From Eggerthella timonensis (GTDB lineage: Bacteria > Actinomycetota > Coriobacteriia > Coriobacteriales > Eggerthellaceae), in contig NZ_FXXA01000002.1 of the NCBI RefSeq assembly GCF_900184265.1, positions 2,838,539-2,902,538 of the forward strand: a stretch of 64,000 nt of DNA, in the 5' to 3' direction. How positions within the stretch are numbered: the first letter of the stretch is position 1; every line of letters starts with the position of its first letter. The translations under genes were made by a program, and so were the position numbers. The notes under the pieces were generated by a model. The model saw only the letters and a list, made by a program, of their open reading frames with translations. It had not been told where the DNA came from and made no database searches. Positions 46,047-55,120 of the stretch are shown one piece after another.

Positions 46047-46947
46047 TCACTCCATCCTCTTCGTCGCCGTCGCCACCGAACACCGGATGCTTGACCACTT
46101 GCACGTTATGGACGGCCCGATGCCCTTCCGAAGGGGGAACCATGTACTCACCGTACGTTGCAGAAAGCACCGAATCGTAGTCGCGCGGCCCTTTGAGCAC
46201 CGCAGATTCGAATTCGTATTCGACAAGATCCTCAAGAGAAGCTCGAGGCCACGTTTGACGTTCTCCGGAGTACGTTCCCACGCCGCAGAAGCACGCCTCG
46301 CCCTCAGTGCATCGGTAGCGCCTGAGAGCAACGTCGTATTTCTCCAATCGCTCACCAATATCCATCCAACTCCCGAAATGAGTGATCGAGCAGAATTCGA
46401 TGATGGCCTGCTGCCACCACGAGCGCCCGGGCCTTGATCGGTTGACCGTCTCCTCGAAAGAAGCGAAGGCGCACATCGCCTTATGCCACAGGATGCGAAG
46501 ATACTGAAGACCGCGACCGAAACGTCCGTCGGGAATGCCGTCGAGGACGAAAATGTCCAGCCAGATGGCAAGATCGTTCCGCTCGCCATACGAATCGAGT
46601 CGCATGAGGGTGCGGTTGTCCACGATTCGCGTCACATAGCGTCGCGTATTTCCCAACGAAAAGTGCTGAATCTCGTAATAATCGGGCAATTCGTCAGGAG
46701 CGATTCGAAGGAAGCGATCAAGGTCATCGCGAAACATGAGCACATCGATATCGTCGTCCCACGGTATGAACCCTTTGTGCCGCACCGCCCCGATCAGCGA
46801 TCCGAAAGCAAGGCTGTAGCGCAGATCGTGCTTGCGGCATATCGCGTCAAGGCAGACGGCCATCTCCAACACCGTTTCCTGCACAATGGCCAAAGCGTCG
46901 TCCTCACGCACCCGCTCGAACGCGGGAGAATTTCGTTCCCCGGACAA
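46033..46947 (-). CDS. LicD-family phosphotransferase
   Basis: The product is about 304 aa. It has the LicD nucleotidyltransferase-fold motif [19 protein letters not shown] and a following basic and aromatic region. LicD proteins transfer phosphocholine or similar phospho-alditols from CDP-activated donors to sugars; with a CDP-glycerol-making gene next door, glycerol-phosphate is a plausible donor group. The start is uncertain: TTG at 46947 has GGGAAGG 6 bases upstream and follows the sugar-transferase stop at once, but an upstream open frame extends to 47070. Confidence 0.88.
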   Translation of the reverse strand: MSGERNSPAFERVREDDALAIVQETVLEMAVCLDAICRKHDLRYSLAFGSLIGAVRHKGFIPWDDDIDVLMFRDDLDRFLRIAPDELPDYYEIQHFSLGNTRRYVTRIVDNRTLMRLDSYGERNDLAIWLDIFVLDGIPDGRFGRGLQYLRILWHKAMCAFASFEETVNRSRPGRSWWQQAIIEFCSITHFGSWMDIGERLEKYDVALRRYRCTEGEACFCGVGTYSGERQTWPRASLEDLVEYEFESAVLKGPRDYDSVLSATYGEYMVPPSEGHRAVHNVQVVKHPVFGGDGDEEDGVSVVG

Positions 46948-46949
46948 GG

Positions 46950-47756
46950 CTACCTTCCCGTCTTCTCGGTAATCGATTTGAAGGTGCCGATGAAGATGGC
47001 CGCATCCAACTTCAAACTCGCATGTCGTACGTAGTACAGCTCCGCTTCCTGACGACTGCCATCGTCCCAAACGGCGTCATTTCGATCCGTTATCTGCCAC
47101 CACCCCGTGATTCCCTGCGGACACGACAACGCGAGCATCTTGTCTTCCCCGTACCACGCAATTTCTTCCATTGAGACAGGACGGGGTCCGATGATGCTCA
47201 TATGACCCAGCAGCACGTTGATGAATTGGGGGATCTCGTCAAGGCTGGTCTTGCGCAGGAACGCTCCCACCTTCGTGATACGGGGATCGTTCTCGACCTT
47301 GCGCTCTTTGCGCCATTGCTCTAACTGTTTGCCGTCGAGATATTTTTCGACATCGTCGCTATCGCCCACCATGGTGCGAAGCTTCAATATGTTGAGCGTC
47401 CGACCGTACTGTCCGACGCGCTTCTGCACGTACACCGGATTTGCGTGGGCGGAGACCGCTGCTGCTGCCAGAACAATCAGGACAAGAGGCCAGAGCAGCA
47501 CGAGAAAGGCCACGACCACCAGGCTCACCGCGACATCGACCAAGCGCTTGACGCATCGATACCCCACTGATCGCGCGTCCGTCTCACGACACGCTTGTTC
47601 GAATTCGACGCTGCCCACCTCGAACTCATGCTTTTTGGCGAACGCTACGTGCTGCTCTGCACCGGAAAGAGCGGCTCCATCTGCGGCGAATCCTACTTCG
47701 TCCGGGTCAACCGAGCATTCATCCGAAAGCGTAGCGCCATCCATGGCGAAAGCCAT
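46950..47756 (-). CDS. initiating polyprenyl-phosphate sugar-phosphate transferase (phase-variable start)
   Basis: The product is 268 aa from ATG 47756. About 55 polar residues precede a membrane helix (LVDVAVSLVVVAFLVLLWPLVLIVL) and the catalytic bacterial-sugar-transferase domain: QKRVGQYGRTLNILKLRTM, RKTSLDEIPQFINVLLG, MSIIGPRPVSMEE and GITGWWQI. It places a sugar phosphate on undecaprenyl phosphate to start the repeat unit. Upstream, ATG 47796 overlaps the loaP stop as ATGA, has a GAGGAAG ribosome site, and is in frame only if the intervening G tract has 9 or 12 G instead of 10. As sequenced, that start gives an 11-codon peptide. Confidence 0.92.
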   Translation of the reverse strand: MAFAMDGATLSDECSVDPDEVGFAADGAALSGAEQHVAFAKKHEFEVGSVEFEQACRETDARSVGYRCVKRLVDVAVSLVVVAFLVLLWPLVLIVLAAAAVSAHANPVYVQKRVGQYGRTLNILKLRTMVGDSDDVEKYLDGKQLEQWRKERKVENDPRITKVGAFLRKTSLDEIPQFINVLLGHMSIIGPRPVSMEEIAWYGEDKMLALSCPQGITGWWQITDRNDAVWDDGSRQEAELYYVRHASLKLDAAIFIGTFKSITEKTGR

Positions 47757-47766
47757 GCGGTCAGCA

Positions 47767-47776
47767 CCCCCCCCCC
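47767..47776. repeat. poly-C/poly-G tract, 10 bases (contingency locus)
   Basis: Ten C on the plus strand (G10 in the coding sense) lie between the loaP stop and the sugar-transferase ATG. The upstream ATG 47796 and the ATG at 47756 are 40 bases apart; loss of one G or gain of two would place them in frame. Confidence 0.9.
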
Positions 47777-47792
47777 GTCGGGCGATGCGGCC

Positions 47793-48305
47793 TCATGCGG
47801 ACTTCCTCACGATTTCCAGGCCGACGCTGGCGGGGACGGTGCGGCCGAACAGGCTCACGTCGATGTAGGCGCGCCGCTTGTGCCGGTCGATTTTACGGAT
47901 GTCGCCCTCGAAGCCCATGAGCGGGCCGCGCGTGACGGTGATCTTGTCGCCAGCGATGTACCCCTCGCTCATGCGCACGGTATGGGTGCCGTCCATGAAC
48001 GACAGGAACCAGTCGCGCTCCTTGCCCGTGAGCGGGAAGAACGAGTTCTCCTCGTTGCCGAGCAGGCGGATAGGCATGGGAACACGGGCGAGCTCCCGAT
48101 GGAGCGCCTCGGGATCGTCGGTCACGAAGAACAAGTACCCTGGGAACAGCAGCCGCTTCACCAGGCGCCATTCTCCGCGGATCTTCCACATGACCTCGTA
48201 TTCGGGCATGAAGCAGTCCTCCATGACGGAAGGGGGTACCAAACGGCGGCACATTTCGAGCGTCGAGGACTCACGACCAGCTTGCACTTGCGCCACGTAC
48301 CACAT
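47793..48305 (-). CDS. LoaP/UpxY-type transcription antiterminator (NusG paralog)
   Basis: The product is 170 aa. It opens MWYVAQVQAGRE, the NusG N-terminal (NGN) start, has PGYLFFVTDDPEAL in the middle, and ends with a KOW motif (RGPLMGFEGDIRKIDRH). LoaP proteins are specialised NusG paralogs that keep RNA polymerase going through long exopolysaccharide or antibiotic operons. The gene is first in the polysaccharide operon, as is usual. It is preceded by a large terminator-like hairpin and followed by a poly-G tract. The start at 48305 has AAAGGAG before it; the frame is open upstream but into the leader. Confidence 0.92.
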   Translation of the reverse strand: MWYVAQVQAGRESSTLEMCRRLVPPSVMEDCFMPEYEVMWKIRGEWRLVKRLLFPGYLFFVTDDPEALHRELARVPMPIRLLGNEENSFFPLTGKERDWFLSFMDGTHTVRMSEGYIAGDKITVTRGPLMGFEGDIRKIDRHKRRAYIDVSLFGRTVPASVGLEIVRKSA

Positions 48306-48351
48306 GTCTGCTCCTTTCCCCTCGCATGCGCCGACCGCTCCGTCAAAAGAA

Positions 48352-48433
48352 AAGAGGATGAATAGCTGCGCCTCGCCGTCGCTATAAGCAACGACCGCTC
48401 CTACCGAGCTGTTGCGCATCTATTCATCCTCTT
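48352..48433 (-). promoter_or_regulatory. long leader hairpin before loaP (terminator-like)
   Basis: Arms 48352-48365 and 48420-48433 are perfect 14-base inverted repeats (AAGAGGATGAATAG / CTATTCATCCTCTT). On the minus strand the second arm is followed by TTCTTTT. The 54-base loop holds further small pairings such as GTCG...CGAC. It lies 46 bases before the loaP start, so it is a candidate site for termination and for LoaP-dependent readthrough. Confidence 0.65.
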
Positions 48434-48507
48434 GTCGATCGACGGAACGCGCTTCGCGACGATTTCGTCTTCTCAAGATATGTAGCGAGCCTCAAGGCTC
48501 ACCTGAA

Positions 48508-48613
48508 TGTTGCATAGATACAACATTCAGGTTGTAAGAAAAAGGCGACGAGCGCCTTTCCCTCTTTCAACGATTGTGCAATGTTGTATATAGTCCGTTG
48601 TTATATACACAAC
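48508..48613. promoter_or_regulatory. palindromes TGTTG-N8/9-CAACA and divergent promoters of loaP and xre
   Basis: Perfect palindrome ACCTGAATGTTG / CAACATTCAGGT lies at 48501-48532, with TGTTG-N8-CAACA at 48508-48525. A related site with N9, GTTG...CAAC, is at 48597-48613. The plus strand has -35 TTCAAC and -10 TATAGT with a 17-base spacer before xre; the minus strand has TTGTGT and TATACA with 16 bases for loaP. A hairpin AAAGGCG / CGCCTTT with T5 on the minus strand at 48541-48559 could attenuate the loaP transcript. Another TGTTG-N8-CAACA lies at 48918-48935, after the xre gene. Confidence 0.55.
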
Positions 48614-48633
48614 ACACACGATACGCTGCGACG

Positions 48634-48870
48634 ATGCGAAACACACTTCAAACAAAAGTCGGTCTGCGTATCAAGGACCTGCGCGCCTCCCACGACGTCA
48701 GCCAAGAGCGGTTCGCCAACAAAATCGGCATGGACCGCACTTATCTTGCCTCCATCGAGGTCGGGCAGCGCAACGTCACCTTGCAGAACCTTGCGAAGAT
48801 CGCGAACGGATTCGACATGACGCTGTCCGAGTTTTTCGAGGGAATCCCCCGCATCGACCCGAACGCCTGA
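48634..48870 (+). CDS. XRE-family regulator next to the polysaccharide operon
   Basis: The product is 78 aa, a single helix-turn-helix domain (LRIKDLRASHDVSQERFANKIGMDRTYLASIEVGQRNVTLQNLAKIA) with a short FEGIPRIDPNA tail. This is the fold of small repressors, including restriction-modification controllers, but no R-M genes are nearby. It is divergent from loaP. Three TGTTG-N8/9-CAACA palindromes around the promoters are its candidate operators, so it may control both itself and the operon. Confidence 0.88.
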   Translation: MRNTLQTKVGLRIKDLRASHDVSQERFANKIGMDRTYLASIEVGQRNVTLQNLAKIANGFDMTLSEFFEGIPRIDPNA

Positions 48871-48935
48871 CCCTTCCATCCAACGGTTTGCCCGTCGCGC
48901 ATTTGATTATACCTATATGTTGTATAAAAGCAACA

Positions 48936-49277
48936 ATGCCGTAACGAAAGCCACGAAAAATGGAACGAGCGGAAGCGCTCGGGAAGCCTTCCGGCAACCT
49001 AAGAAGCGTCGCTCGTTACAAGATCGCGTTTACGAGAAAAGAGGGTGATCAGTGCCCAGGCCTTGAAGATCGAGGGAGACTTCGGGGGGGGGTATGGCCT
49101 TGACCTCGAGGGAACGATGCCGTGCTGACCAGAAGGTTGTCTCTGGTTGCCGCCGAAGCGGCGATTTCCAGGAATTCGATGCCCGATAAGAGGAGAAGCC
49201 GTCCTTTGGTTTAATCGTCCTGCGCATCCGAAGGATGCGCGGGGGCATAAGTCAAGGACGATTGCGAAATATCTGCA
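48936..49277. other. intergenic region with a G9 tract; no confident gene
   Basis: The 342 bases between the xre-side palindrome and the first tandem unknown gene hold a run of nine G at 49084-49092 and short open frames on both strands (for example 49030-49248 minus, 72 codons) without a ribosome site or recognisable product. No start is convincing, and a decayed gene is possible. Confidence 0.4.
49213..49263 (-). terminator. two-level hairpin after the first tandem unknown gene
   Basis: An outer AATCGTCCT / AGGACGATT pair encloses GCGCATCC / GGATGCGC. It lies 15 bases after the stop of the gene at 49278-49943; there is no strong T-tract. Confidence 0.55.
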
Positions 49278-49943
49278 CTAGCGAAAGCGCGCCGGATCCT
49301 CGTTGAGCATTGTCCAGGTCTCACGCAGGCTATTGACGAACAGCATGGTCTTTCCGAGGGGCAGATCCTCGTCCACGCCGCGCAGCATGTCCACGACGAA
49401 GCGCATGAGGCAGTCGAGCTCCACCTTCTTCTCGTCGACGATGGACTTCGCCATGGTGTAGACGAACATGTTCTCCACGTTGCTCGCTAGAACGTCCCGC
49501 GACGAGAGCATGTACTTGTAGGCGATTATGTCCACGCGCACGATGGAGCAGTCCTCCGGGTACACGAACACCAAGCTCTTCTCCTTCTCGCCGATGGACG
49601 CGTCCCCCATCAGGCCGGACAGCCTCTGCTTGACGAGCTTCTGAATAATCGCTTTTATCTTCGGGCTGCCCTTGAAATACTCGCCGATCTCTTCAGCTAC
49701 AGCATCGTCGCATTGCTGCGAGACGTTCACATGCTGTCCGCTGTGGTACTCGATGGCCCTACCGCCCACGATCTCGAGCTCTCCCAACTCCTCCGGGTCG
49801 CTCAACATGCGCTTGAGCCGGTTCTCGAAGATCTCCGACTTCGCGCTGGCCATCTTCTGGAAGAAGCCGAGCTGCTCCTTCAGACGCATCTCCTCCTCGG
49901 TCTCGCCGGTGAGATCGTCGATCATCTTGCTGATTTTCGCCAT
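49278..49943 (-). CDS. protein of unknown function, tandem paralog 1
   Basis: The product is 221 aa and was not recognised. It begins MAKISKMIDDLTGETEEEMRLKEQL and is about two-thirds identical by eye to the upstream gene at 50030-50719 over most of its length, strongest in the first 45 residues and in SGQHVN-SQQCDDA. No membrane helix, signal or catalytic motif is seen; the middle has VRVDIIAYKYMLSS, the end is helical. Both are on the minus strand. Their origin seems to be tandem duplication. Confidence 0.7.
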   Translation of the reverse strand: MAKISKMIDDLTGETEEEMRLKEQLGFFQKMASAKSEIFENRLKRMLSDPEELGELEIVGGRAIEYHSGQHVNVSQQCDDAVAEEIGEYFKGSPKIKAIIQKLVKQRLSGLMGDASIGEKEKSLVFVYPEDCSIVRVDIIAYKYMLSSRDVLASNVENMFVYTMAKSIVDEKKVELDCLMRFVVDMLRGVDEDLPLGKTMLFVNSLRETWTMLNEDPARFR

Positions 49944-50029
49944 TGCTCGTTTTTCCTATCTCGAAGAATCGTGCGTAATATGCAGGACGCATTGGAACGC
50001 AACCTGATCGAAAAAAAACACGGCCTGAA

Positions 50030-50719
50030 CTACCTGCGCATCAGGTCGGATGCGCTTCCGGAAACCGCGCCCTCGTCGAGCAGCTTCCAGCACATCTGCA
50101 GGTTCTGGATGAAGGGCATCATCTGCTCAAGGGAAGGATCCTCGTCTGAATCGCCGCGCAGCATGTCCACGACGGCGTGCATGAGGAAGTCGATGCCCAC
50201 CTTCTTGTGGTCGACGATGGACTTCGCCATAGTGTAGACGAACACGTTCTCCACGTTGTTCGCGAGCACGCCCTTCGACGAGAACGTGTACTTGTAGGCC
50301 ATCACGTCCACGCGCACGATGGAGTAGTTCTCGGGGAACACGAAGAACATCTTCTCCTCGGTCTCGCCGATGGACGTGTTGCCGATCAGGCCGGAGAGCC
50401 CCTGCTTGACGAGCTTCTGGAAGCCCGCCTTGACCCCCTTGCCGCCCTTGAAGAACTCGTCGACCGCGCCAGCTATGGCATCGTCGCATTGCTGCGAGAT
50501 ATTCACATGCTGCCCGCTGTAGTACTCGAAGGCCTTGTCGCCCACGATCTCGAGCGCGCCCACCGCTTCTTTGTTGCTCAGCATGAGCTTGAGCCGGTTC
50601 TCGAAGGTCTCCGACTTCGCGCTTGCCATCTTCTGGAGGAAGCTGAGTTGCTCCTTCAGACGCATCTCCTCCTCGGTCTTGCCGGTGAGGTCGTCGATCA
50701 TCTTGCTGATTTTCGCCAT
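50030..50719 (-). CDS. protein of unknown function, tandem paralog 2
   Basis: The product is 229 aa from ATG 50719, with AAAGGACGG before it. It is a paralog of the following gene: both share MAKISKMIDDLTG, EMRLKEQL, QKMASAKSE, FENRLK, SGQHVN, SQQCDDA, NVEN-FVYTMAKSIVD and VVDMLRG. The family's role is not known to me. The two lie between the xre/loaP locus and valS, and the conserved helical N-terminus suggests protein-protein interaction. Confidence 0.75.
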   Translation of the reverse strand: MAKISKMIDDLTGKTEEEMRLKEQLSFLQKMASAKSETFENRLKLMLSNKEAVGALEIVGDKAFEYYSGQHVNISQQCDDAIAGAVDEFFKGGKGVKAGFQKLVKQGLSGLIGNTSIGETEEKMFFVFPENYSIVRVDVMAYKYTFSSKGVLANNVENVFVYTMAKSIVDHKKVGIDFLMHAVVDMLRGDSDEDPSLEQMMPFIQNLQMCWKLLDEGAVSGSASDLMRR

Positions 50720-50861
50720 AGTCCGTCCTTTCCCACATAAAATTCGCACCCTTGCGCTCATCTTATCGCGTGGAGAGGCGCGGCACAACGCAAGCAGGGC
50801 GAAAACCGGGAGAAGGCACCGCCTCCCAAACGCACGGCTCGCACTCTCTCGAAAACGCAGC

Positions 50862-50893
50862 AGGCCCCGCCTCCAACAGGAGACGGGGCCTGC
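50862..50893 (-). terminator. valS terminator
   Basis: CAGGCCCCG and CGGGGCCTG pair with an internal CTCC/GGAG pair; on the minus strand it is followed by CTGCGTTTT. It lies 20 bases after the valS stop. Confidence 0.75.
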
Positions 50894-50913
50894 GACCTGC
50901 GGAATGGGCTCGC

Positions 50914-53595
50914 TTATCCCAATTCCGCCAGCTGCGCCTCCACGCGGGCCAGCTTGTCGGCCATTTCGGCATGCTTGGCGCGATCCTTCTCCACGATCTC
51001 GGGCGCGGCCTTCGCCAGGAAGCCCGGGTTCGACAGCTTCTTCTCCAGCTTGCCGGCATCGGCGGCCAGCTTCGCGCGCTCCTTCTCCAAGCGGGCGCGC
51101 TCGGCGTCGAAGTCCACGAGGCCCGACAGCACGATGTACACCTCGAGGCCCGGCGCCAGCGACACGCTGGACTCGGCCGGCTTCTCGACGTCAGCGGCGA
51201 TCTCGAGCGACGCCGTAGCGCCCATGCCCTCGATCAGCCCGCGCTGCGCCTCGAGCAGCGTCGCGTCGGCCTCCCCCGCCTTCACGACCACGTTGAGCTC
51301 GGTCTTCGGCGAGATACCGTAGCGGGCGCGCGTCGAGCGGATGGCCGACACCGTCTCGCACACCATGTCGATGGCGCGCTCGGCGTCCGCGTCGGCGTAG
51401 CGCGCCAGCGCCTCGGCGTCGGGCCAGGCGGCCACGATGAGGTACGGCGCTTCCGCGCGGTCGATGGGCAGCTGCTGGTAGATCTCCTCCGTCACGAAGG
51501 GCATGATGGGATGCAGCAGGCGCAGCGCATGGTCGAGCACGAACACGAGGTTGCGCTGGCAGGACCGGCGATCCTCCGGCGAGCCGTTCAGGCGGGCCTT
51601 CGAGAACTCGATGTACCAGTCGCAGAACTCGTTCCACACGAACGAGTACAGCTCGCGCGTGATCTCGCCGAACTCGAAGTTCGCAAACGCCTCGTCCACG
51701 CGGGCGACGAGCCCCGCCAAGCGCGAGAAGATCCAGCGGTCGACGGGCCCCGCGGGCTCGGGCGCGCCCGGCTCGTAGTCGTCGAGGTTCATCGTCACGA
51801 AGCGCGCCGCGTTGCGGATCTTGTTCGCGAAGTTGCGCGAGCTCTCCAGCTTCGCCTCGTTGAACTTGAGGTCCTGCGCGCCCGTCACCTGCATGAGCAG
51901 GCCGAAGCGCATGCCGTCGGCACCGTAGTCCTCCATGAGGCGCAGCGGGTCCACGCCGTTGCCGCGGCTCTTGGACATGGGCTTGCCGTCGGCGGCCATC
52001 ACCGTCGGGTGGATGATGACGTGCTCGAACGGGATGCGATCGGTGCAGTACATGGACGCCATCACCATGCGCGCCACCCATAGCCCCATGATGTCGCGCG
52101 CCGTGGACAGCACCTGCGTGGGATACGCCTGCCTCATCTGCGGCGCGTCCATGCCCTCCTCGGTCCAGCCCATCGTGGCGAACGGCCACAGCTGCGACGA
52201 GAACCACGTGTCGAGCACGTCCTCGTCCTGACGCACCGGCGCCCCGCACACCGGACACACCTCGACGTCCTCCACCGACGCGTCTTCCCAGCCGCACGCG
52301 TCGCAGTAGAACATGGGGATGCGATGGCCCCACCACAGCTGACGCGAGATGCACCAGTCCTTGAGGTTGGCCAGCCAGTCGAGGTAGACCTGCTTCCAGC
52401 GCTCGGGATGGAACTGGATGGAACCGTCCTCCACCACGCGCGCCGCGTTCTGCTTGAGGCCGTCCACGGCCACGAACCACTGCTCCGACTCCCAAGGCTC
52501 GAGCTTGGTGTGGCAGCGGTAGCACGTCATGACGGAGTGGTCGTGGTCCTCCACCTTCTCCAGCAGCCCCAGCTCGTCGAACGCGGCCACGACGGCCTCG
52601 CGGGCCTCGTCGCGGTCCATGCCGCTGAACGCGCCGAAGCCGTCCACCACGTGCGCCGTCTCGTCGAAGATGTTGATGCGCTCGAGGCCGGCTCTCTCGC
52701 CCATGGCCCAGTCGTTCGGGTCGTGCGCGGGCGTGGTCTTCACGCAGCCGGTGCCGAACTCCATGTCCACGTGCCAGTCGGCGAAGATGGGGATCTCGCG
52801 GTCGACGAGCGGCAGCTTCACCGTCTTGCCCACGAGATGCTTGAAGCGCTCGTCCTTCGGGTTCACCGCCACGCCCGTGTCGCCGAGCATCGTCTCGGGG
52901 CGCGTCGTGGCCACCACGAGGTACTCCAGGCCGTCCTCGGGCTCGGTCAGCGGGTAGCGCAGGTACCACAGATGCCCCGCCTCGTCCACGTACTCGGCCT
53001 CGTCGTCGGAGATGGACGTCGTGCAGTGGGGGCACCAGTTCACGATGCGCTTGCCCTTGTAGATGAGATCGTCGCGGTACCAGTCCACGAACAGCTTGCG
53101 CACGGCCTTCACGTAGGACGGCTCCAGCGTGAAGTGCTCGTCGTCGTAGTCGCACGAGCAGCCCATGCCCTTGATCTGGTTCACGATGGTGGTGCCGTAC
53201 TCCTTGTACCAGTCGTAGCACGCCTCGATGAACGCCTCGCGACCGATCTCCAAACGGCTGATGCCCTGGTCGGCCAGCTTCTTGTCCACCTTGGTCTGCG
53301 TGGAGATGCCGGCGTGGTCGGTGCCGAGGATCCAGCGCGTGGGACGGCCCTGCATGCGGGCGCGACGGATGCACGTGTCCTGGATGGTGTCGTTGAGGGC
53401 GTGGCCCATGTGCAGCACGCCCGTGATGTTCGGCGGCGGAATGACGATGGTGTAGGGCTGCCCCTTGCCCGCGCCCAGCTCGGGCGTGCGCTGGAAGTAG
53501 CCTGCGTTCATCCACGCGTCGAACAGCGGGCGCTCGTGCGCCGCGAAGTCGTAGTCGATCTTCTTGCCGCTCTTGTCGTTCGTGTTATCGGCCAT
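50914..53595 (-). CDS. valS: valine-tRNA ligase
   Basis: The product is 893 aa, a class I ligase: the HIGH-type motif reads HMGHALNDT, and KMSKS reads KPMSKSRGN. An editing domain lies between, with [17 protein letters not shown]. The C-terminal 60-70 residues form the coiled-coil arm that binds tRNA. It charges tRNA-Val and clears mischarged threonine. The start at 53595 has AAAGAGC upstream; the frame opens a few codons earlier. Downstream is a terminator. Confidence 0.97.
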   Translation of the reverse strand: MADNTNDKSGKKIDYDFAAHERPLFDAWMNAGYFQRTPELGAGKGQPYTIVIPPPNITGVLHMGHALNDTIQDTCIRRARMQGRPTRWILGTDHAGISTQTKVDKKLADQGISRLEIGREAFIEACYDWYKEYGTTIVNQIKGMGCSCDYDDEHFTLEPSYVKAVRKLFVDWYRDDLIYKGKRIVNWCPHCTTSISDDEAEYVDEAGHLWYLRYPLTEPEDGLEYLVVATTRPETMLGDTGVAVNPKDERFKHLVGKTVKLPLVDREIPIFADWHVDMEFGTGCVKTTPAHDPNDWAMGERAGLERINIFDETAHVVDGFGAFSGMDRDEAREAVVAAFDELGLLEKVEDHDHSVMTCYRCHTKLEPWESEQWFVAVDGLKQNAARVVEDGSIQFHPERWKQVYLDWLANLKDWCISRQLWWGHRIPMFYCDACGWEDASVEDVEVCPVCGAPVRQDEDVLDTWFSSQLWPFATMGWTEEGMDAPQMRQAYPTQVLSTARDIMGLWVARMVMASMYCTDRIPFEHVIIHPTVMAADGKPMSKSRGNGVDPLRLMEDYGADGMRFGLLMQVTGAQDLKFNEAKLESSRNFANKIRNAARFVTMNLDDYEPGAPEPAGPVDRWIFSRLAGLVARVDEAFANFEFGEITRELYSFVWNEFCDWYIEFSKARLNGSPEDRRSCQRNLVFVLDHALRLLHPIMPFVTEEIYQQLPIDRAEAPYLIVAAWPDAEALARYADADAERAIDMVCETVSAIRSTRARYGISPKTELNVVVKAGEADATLLEAQRGLIEGMGATASLEIAADVEKPAESSVSLAPGLEVYIVLSGLVDFDAERARLEKERAKLAADAGKLEKKLSNPGFLAKAAPEIVEKDRAKHAEMADKLARVEAQLAELG

Positions 53596-53690
53596 GATCT
53601 GCTCTTTCGTCCTCAAGTCTCTCAAACCGAAAAGCGGGCGCGCCGCTCATCCGCGATCCGCCCGCTCGTTTACCGTATCCTGCTTCCGCG

Positions 53691-55103
53691 CTACGCGCTC
53701 TGCAGGCTCGCCTCGTCGCCCGCCGCAAGAGCCTCGGGCTCGACGGCCGGCTCGATCTCCGGCTTCGTCTCCCCCGTGATGTCCGTCGCGCGGATGATCA
53801 CCGACGACGGGCCGTTCTGCTCGGGCAGGTCGTACATCACGTCTTGCAGCACGCGCTCGCAGATGGAGCGCAGGCCGCGGGCGCCCGTGCCGTGCTCGAC
53901 GGCCTCGTGCGCGATGGCGCGCAGGGCCTCGGGCTCGAACGTGAGCGCGGAGTCCTCGAACTCGAACATCTTCGTGTACTGCTTCACCAGCGCGTTCTTC
54001 GGCTCGGTGAGGATGCGCACGAGGTCGTCCTCGGACAGCTCGTTGAGCGACGTCACCACAGGGATGCGGCCCACGAACTCGGGTATCATGCCGTACTTGT
54101 TGAGGTCCTCCGGCAGCACCTGGGCCAGAAGCTCGGCCTCGGCGTGCTTCTTGCTCTCCGGCATTTCGGCGTTGAAGCCCAGGCCGCTCTTGCCCACGCG
54201 CTCGGCGATGATGTCGGCCAGGCCCACGAACGCGCCGCCCAGGATGAACAGGATGTTCGTGGTGTCGATATGGATGAGCTCCTGCTGCGGATGCTTGCGG
54301 CCGCCCTGCGGCGGCACGCTGGCCTCCGTGCCCTCGACGATCTTCAGCAGCGCCTGCTGCACGCCCTCGCCCGACACGTCGCGGGTGATGGACAGGTTCT
54401 CGGCCTTGCGGGCCACCTTGTCGATCTCGTCGATGTAGATGATGCCGATCTCGGCGCGTGGGATGTCGAAATCCGCCGCCGTCATGAGCTTGAGCAGGAT
54501 GTTCTCCACGTCCTCGCCCACGTAGCCGGCCTCGGTCAGGGTCGTGGCGTCCGCGATGGCGAACGGCACGCGCAGCGTGCGGGCCAGCGTCTGGGCCAGC
54601 AGCGTCTTGCCCGAGCCCGTGGGGCCCAAGAGCATGATGTTGCTCTTCGCCAGCTCCACGTCGCCGTCCTCGGCGTCCGCGCCCAGGCTGATGCGCTTGT
54701 AGTGGTTGTACACCGCCACCGACAGCGCGCGCTTCGCCTGCTCCTGGCCCACCACGTGCTCGGAAAGGTCCGCGTACAGCTCGTGGGGCGTGGGCAGCTC
54801 GGCCAGCACGTCCTCCGGCGTCGGGTCGACGACCGACGCCGTCACGGCGCCGTCGCCCACCCGCGCATGGCGGCCTTCTTCGGCATGGGAGAAGCCCTCG
54901 GCCGCGTCCGCGTCATGGCCGGGAACGCTCAGCCCCAGGTCGCGCATCATGGCGTCGGCGCACACGGAGATGCACTCGTCGCAGATGTAGATGCCGTTCG
55001 GCCCCGAGATCATCGCCGCCACCTGATGCGGCTGCTTGCCGCAAAAGGCGCAGGCGATGTCGGAGTTGCGGCCTTCGAATTCGTCGTCGCGTCTGTCGTT
55101 CAT
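53691..55103 (-). CDS. clpX: ClpX, ATPase subunit of the ClpXP protease
   Basis: The product is 470 aa. An N-terminal zinc finger (CAFCGK ... CDECI) is followed by an acidic linker longer than in most ClpX, then the AAA+ core: Walker A GPTGSGKT, pore loop [12 protein letters not shown], Walker [10 protein letters not shown], then the sensor and C-terminal helical domain. It unfolds substrates and feeds them to ClpP. It is 17 bases downstream of clpP in the same operon. The start at 55103 has AGGATAC upstream. Confidence 0.96.
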   Translation of the reverse strand: MNDRRDDEFEGRNSDIACAFCGKQPHQVAAMISGPNGIYICDECISVCADAMMRDLGLSVPGHDADAAEGFSHAEEGRHARVGDGAVTASVVDPTPEDVLAELPTPHELYADLSEHVVGQEQAKRALSVAVYNHYKRISLGADAEDGDVELAKSNIMLLGPTGSGKTLLAQTLARTLRVPFAIADATTLTEAGYVGEDVENILLKLMTAADFDIPRAEIGIIYIDEIDKVARKAENLSITRDVSGEGVQQALLKIVEGTEASVPPQGGRKHPQQELIHIDTTNILFILGGAFVGLADIIAERVGKSGLGFNAEMPESKKHAEAELLAQVLPEDLNKYGMIPEFVGRIPVVTSLNELSEDDLVRILTEPKNALVKQYTKMFEFEDSALTFEPEALRAIAHEAVEHGTGARGLRSICERVLQDVMYDLPEQNGPSSVIIRATDITGETKPEIEPAVEPEALAAGDEASLQSA

Positions 55104-55120
55104 GTATCCTGTTCGCTCTT

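Noticed and set aside
48574-48633. N-terminal extension of the xre gene
   Set aside because: The upstream in-frame ATG lies within the promoter palindromes; ATG 48634 gives a standard XRE length.
49030-49248. Small minus-strand gene (72 codons)
   Set aside because: There is no ribosome site, no recognisable sequence, and the frame crosses the G9 run; not supported as a gene.
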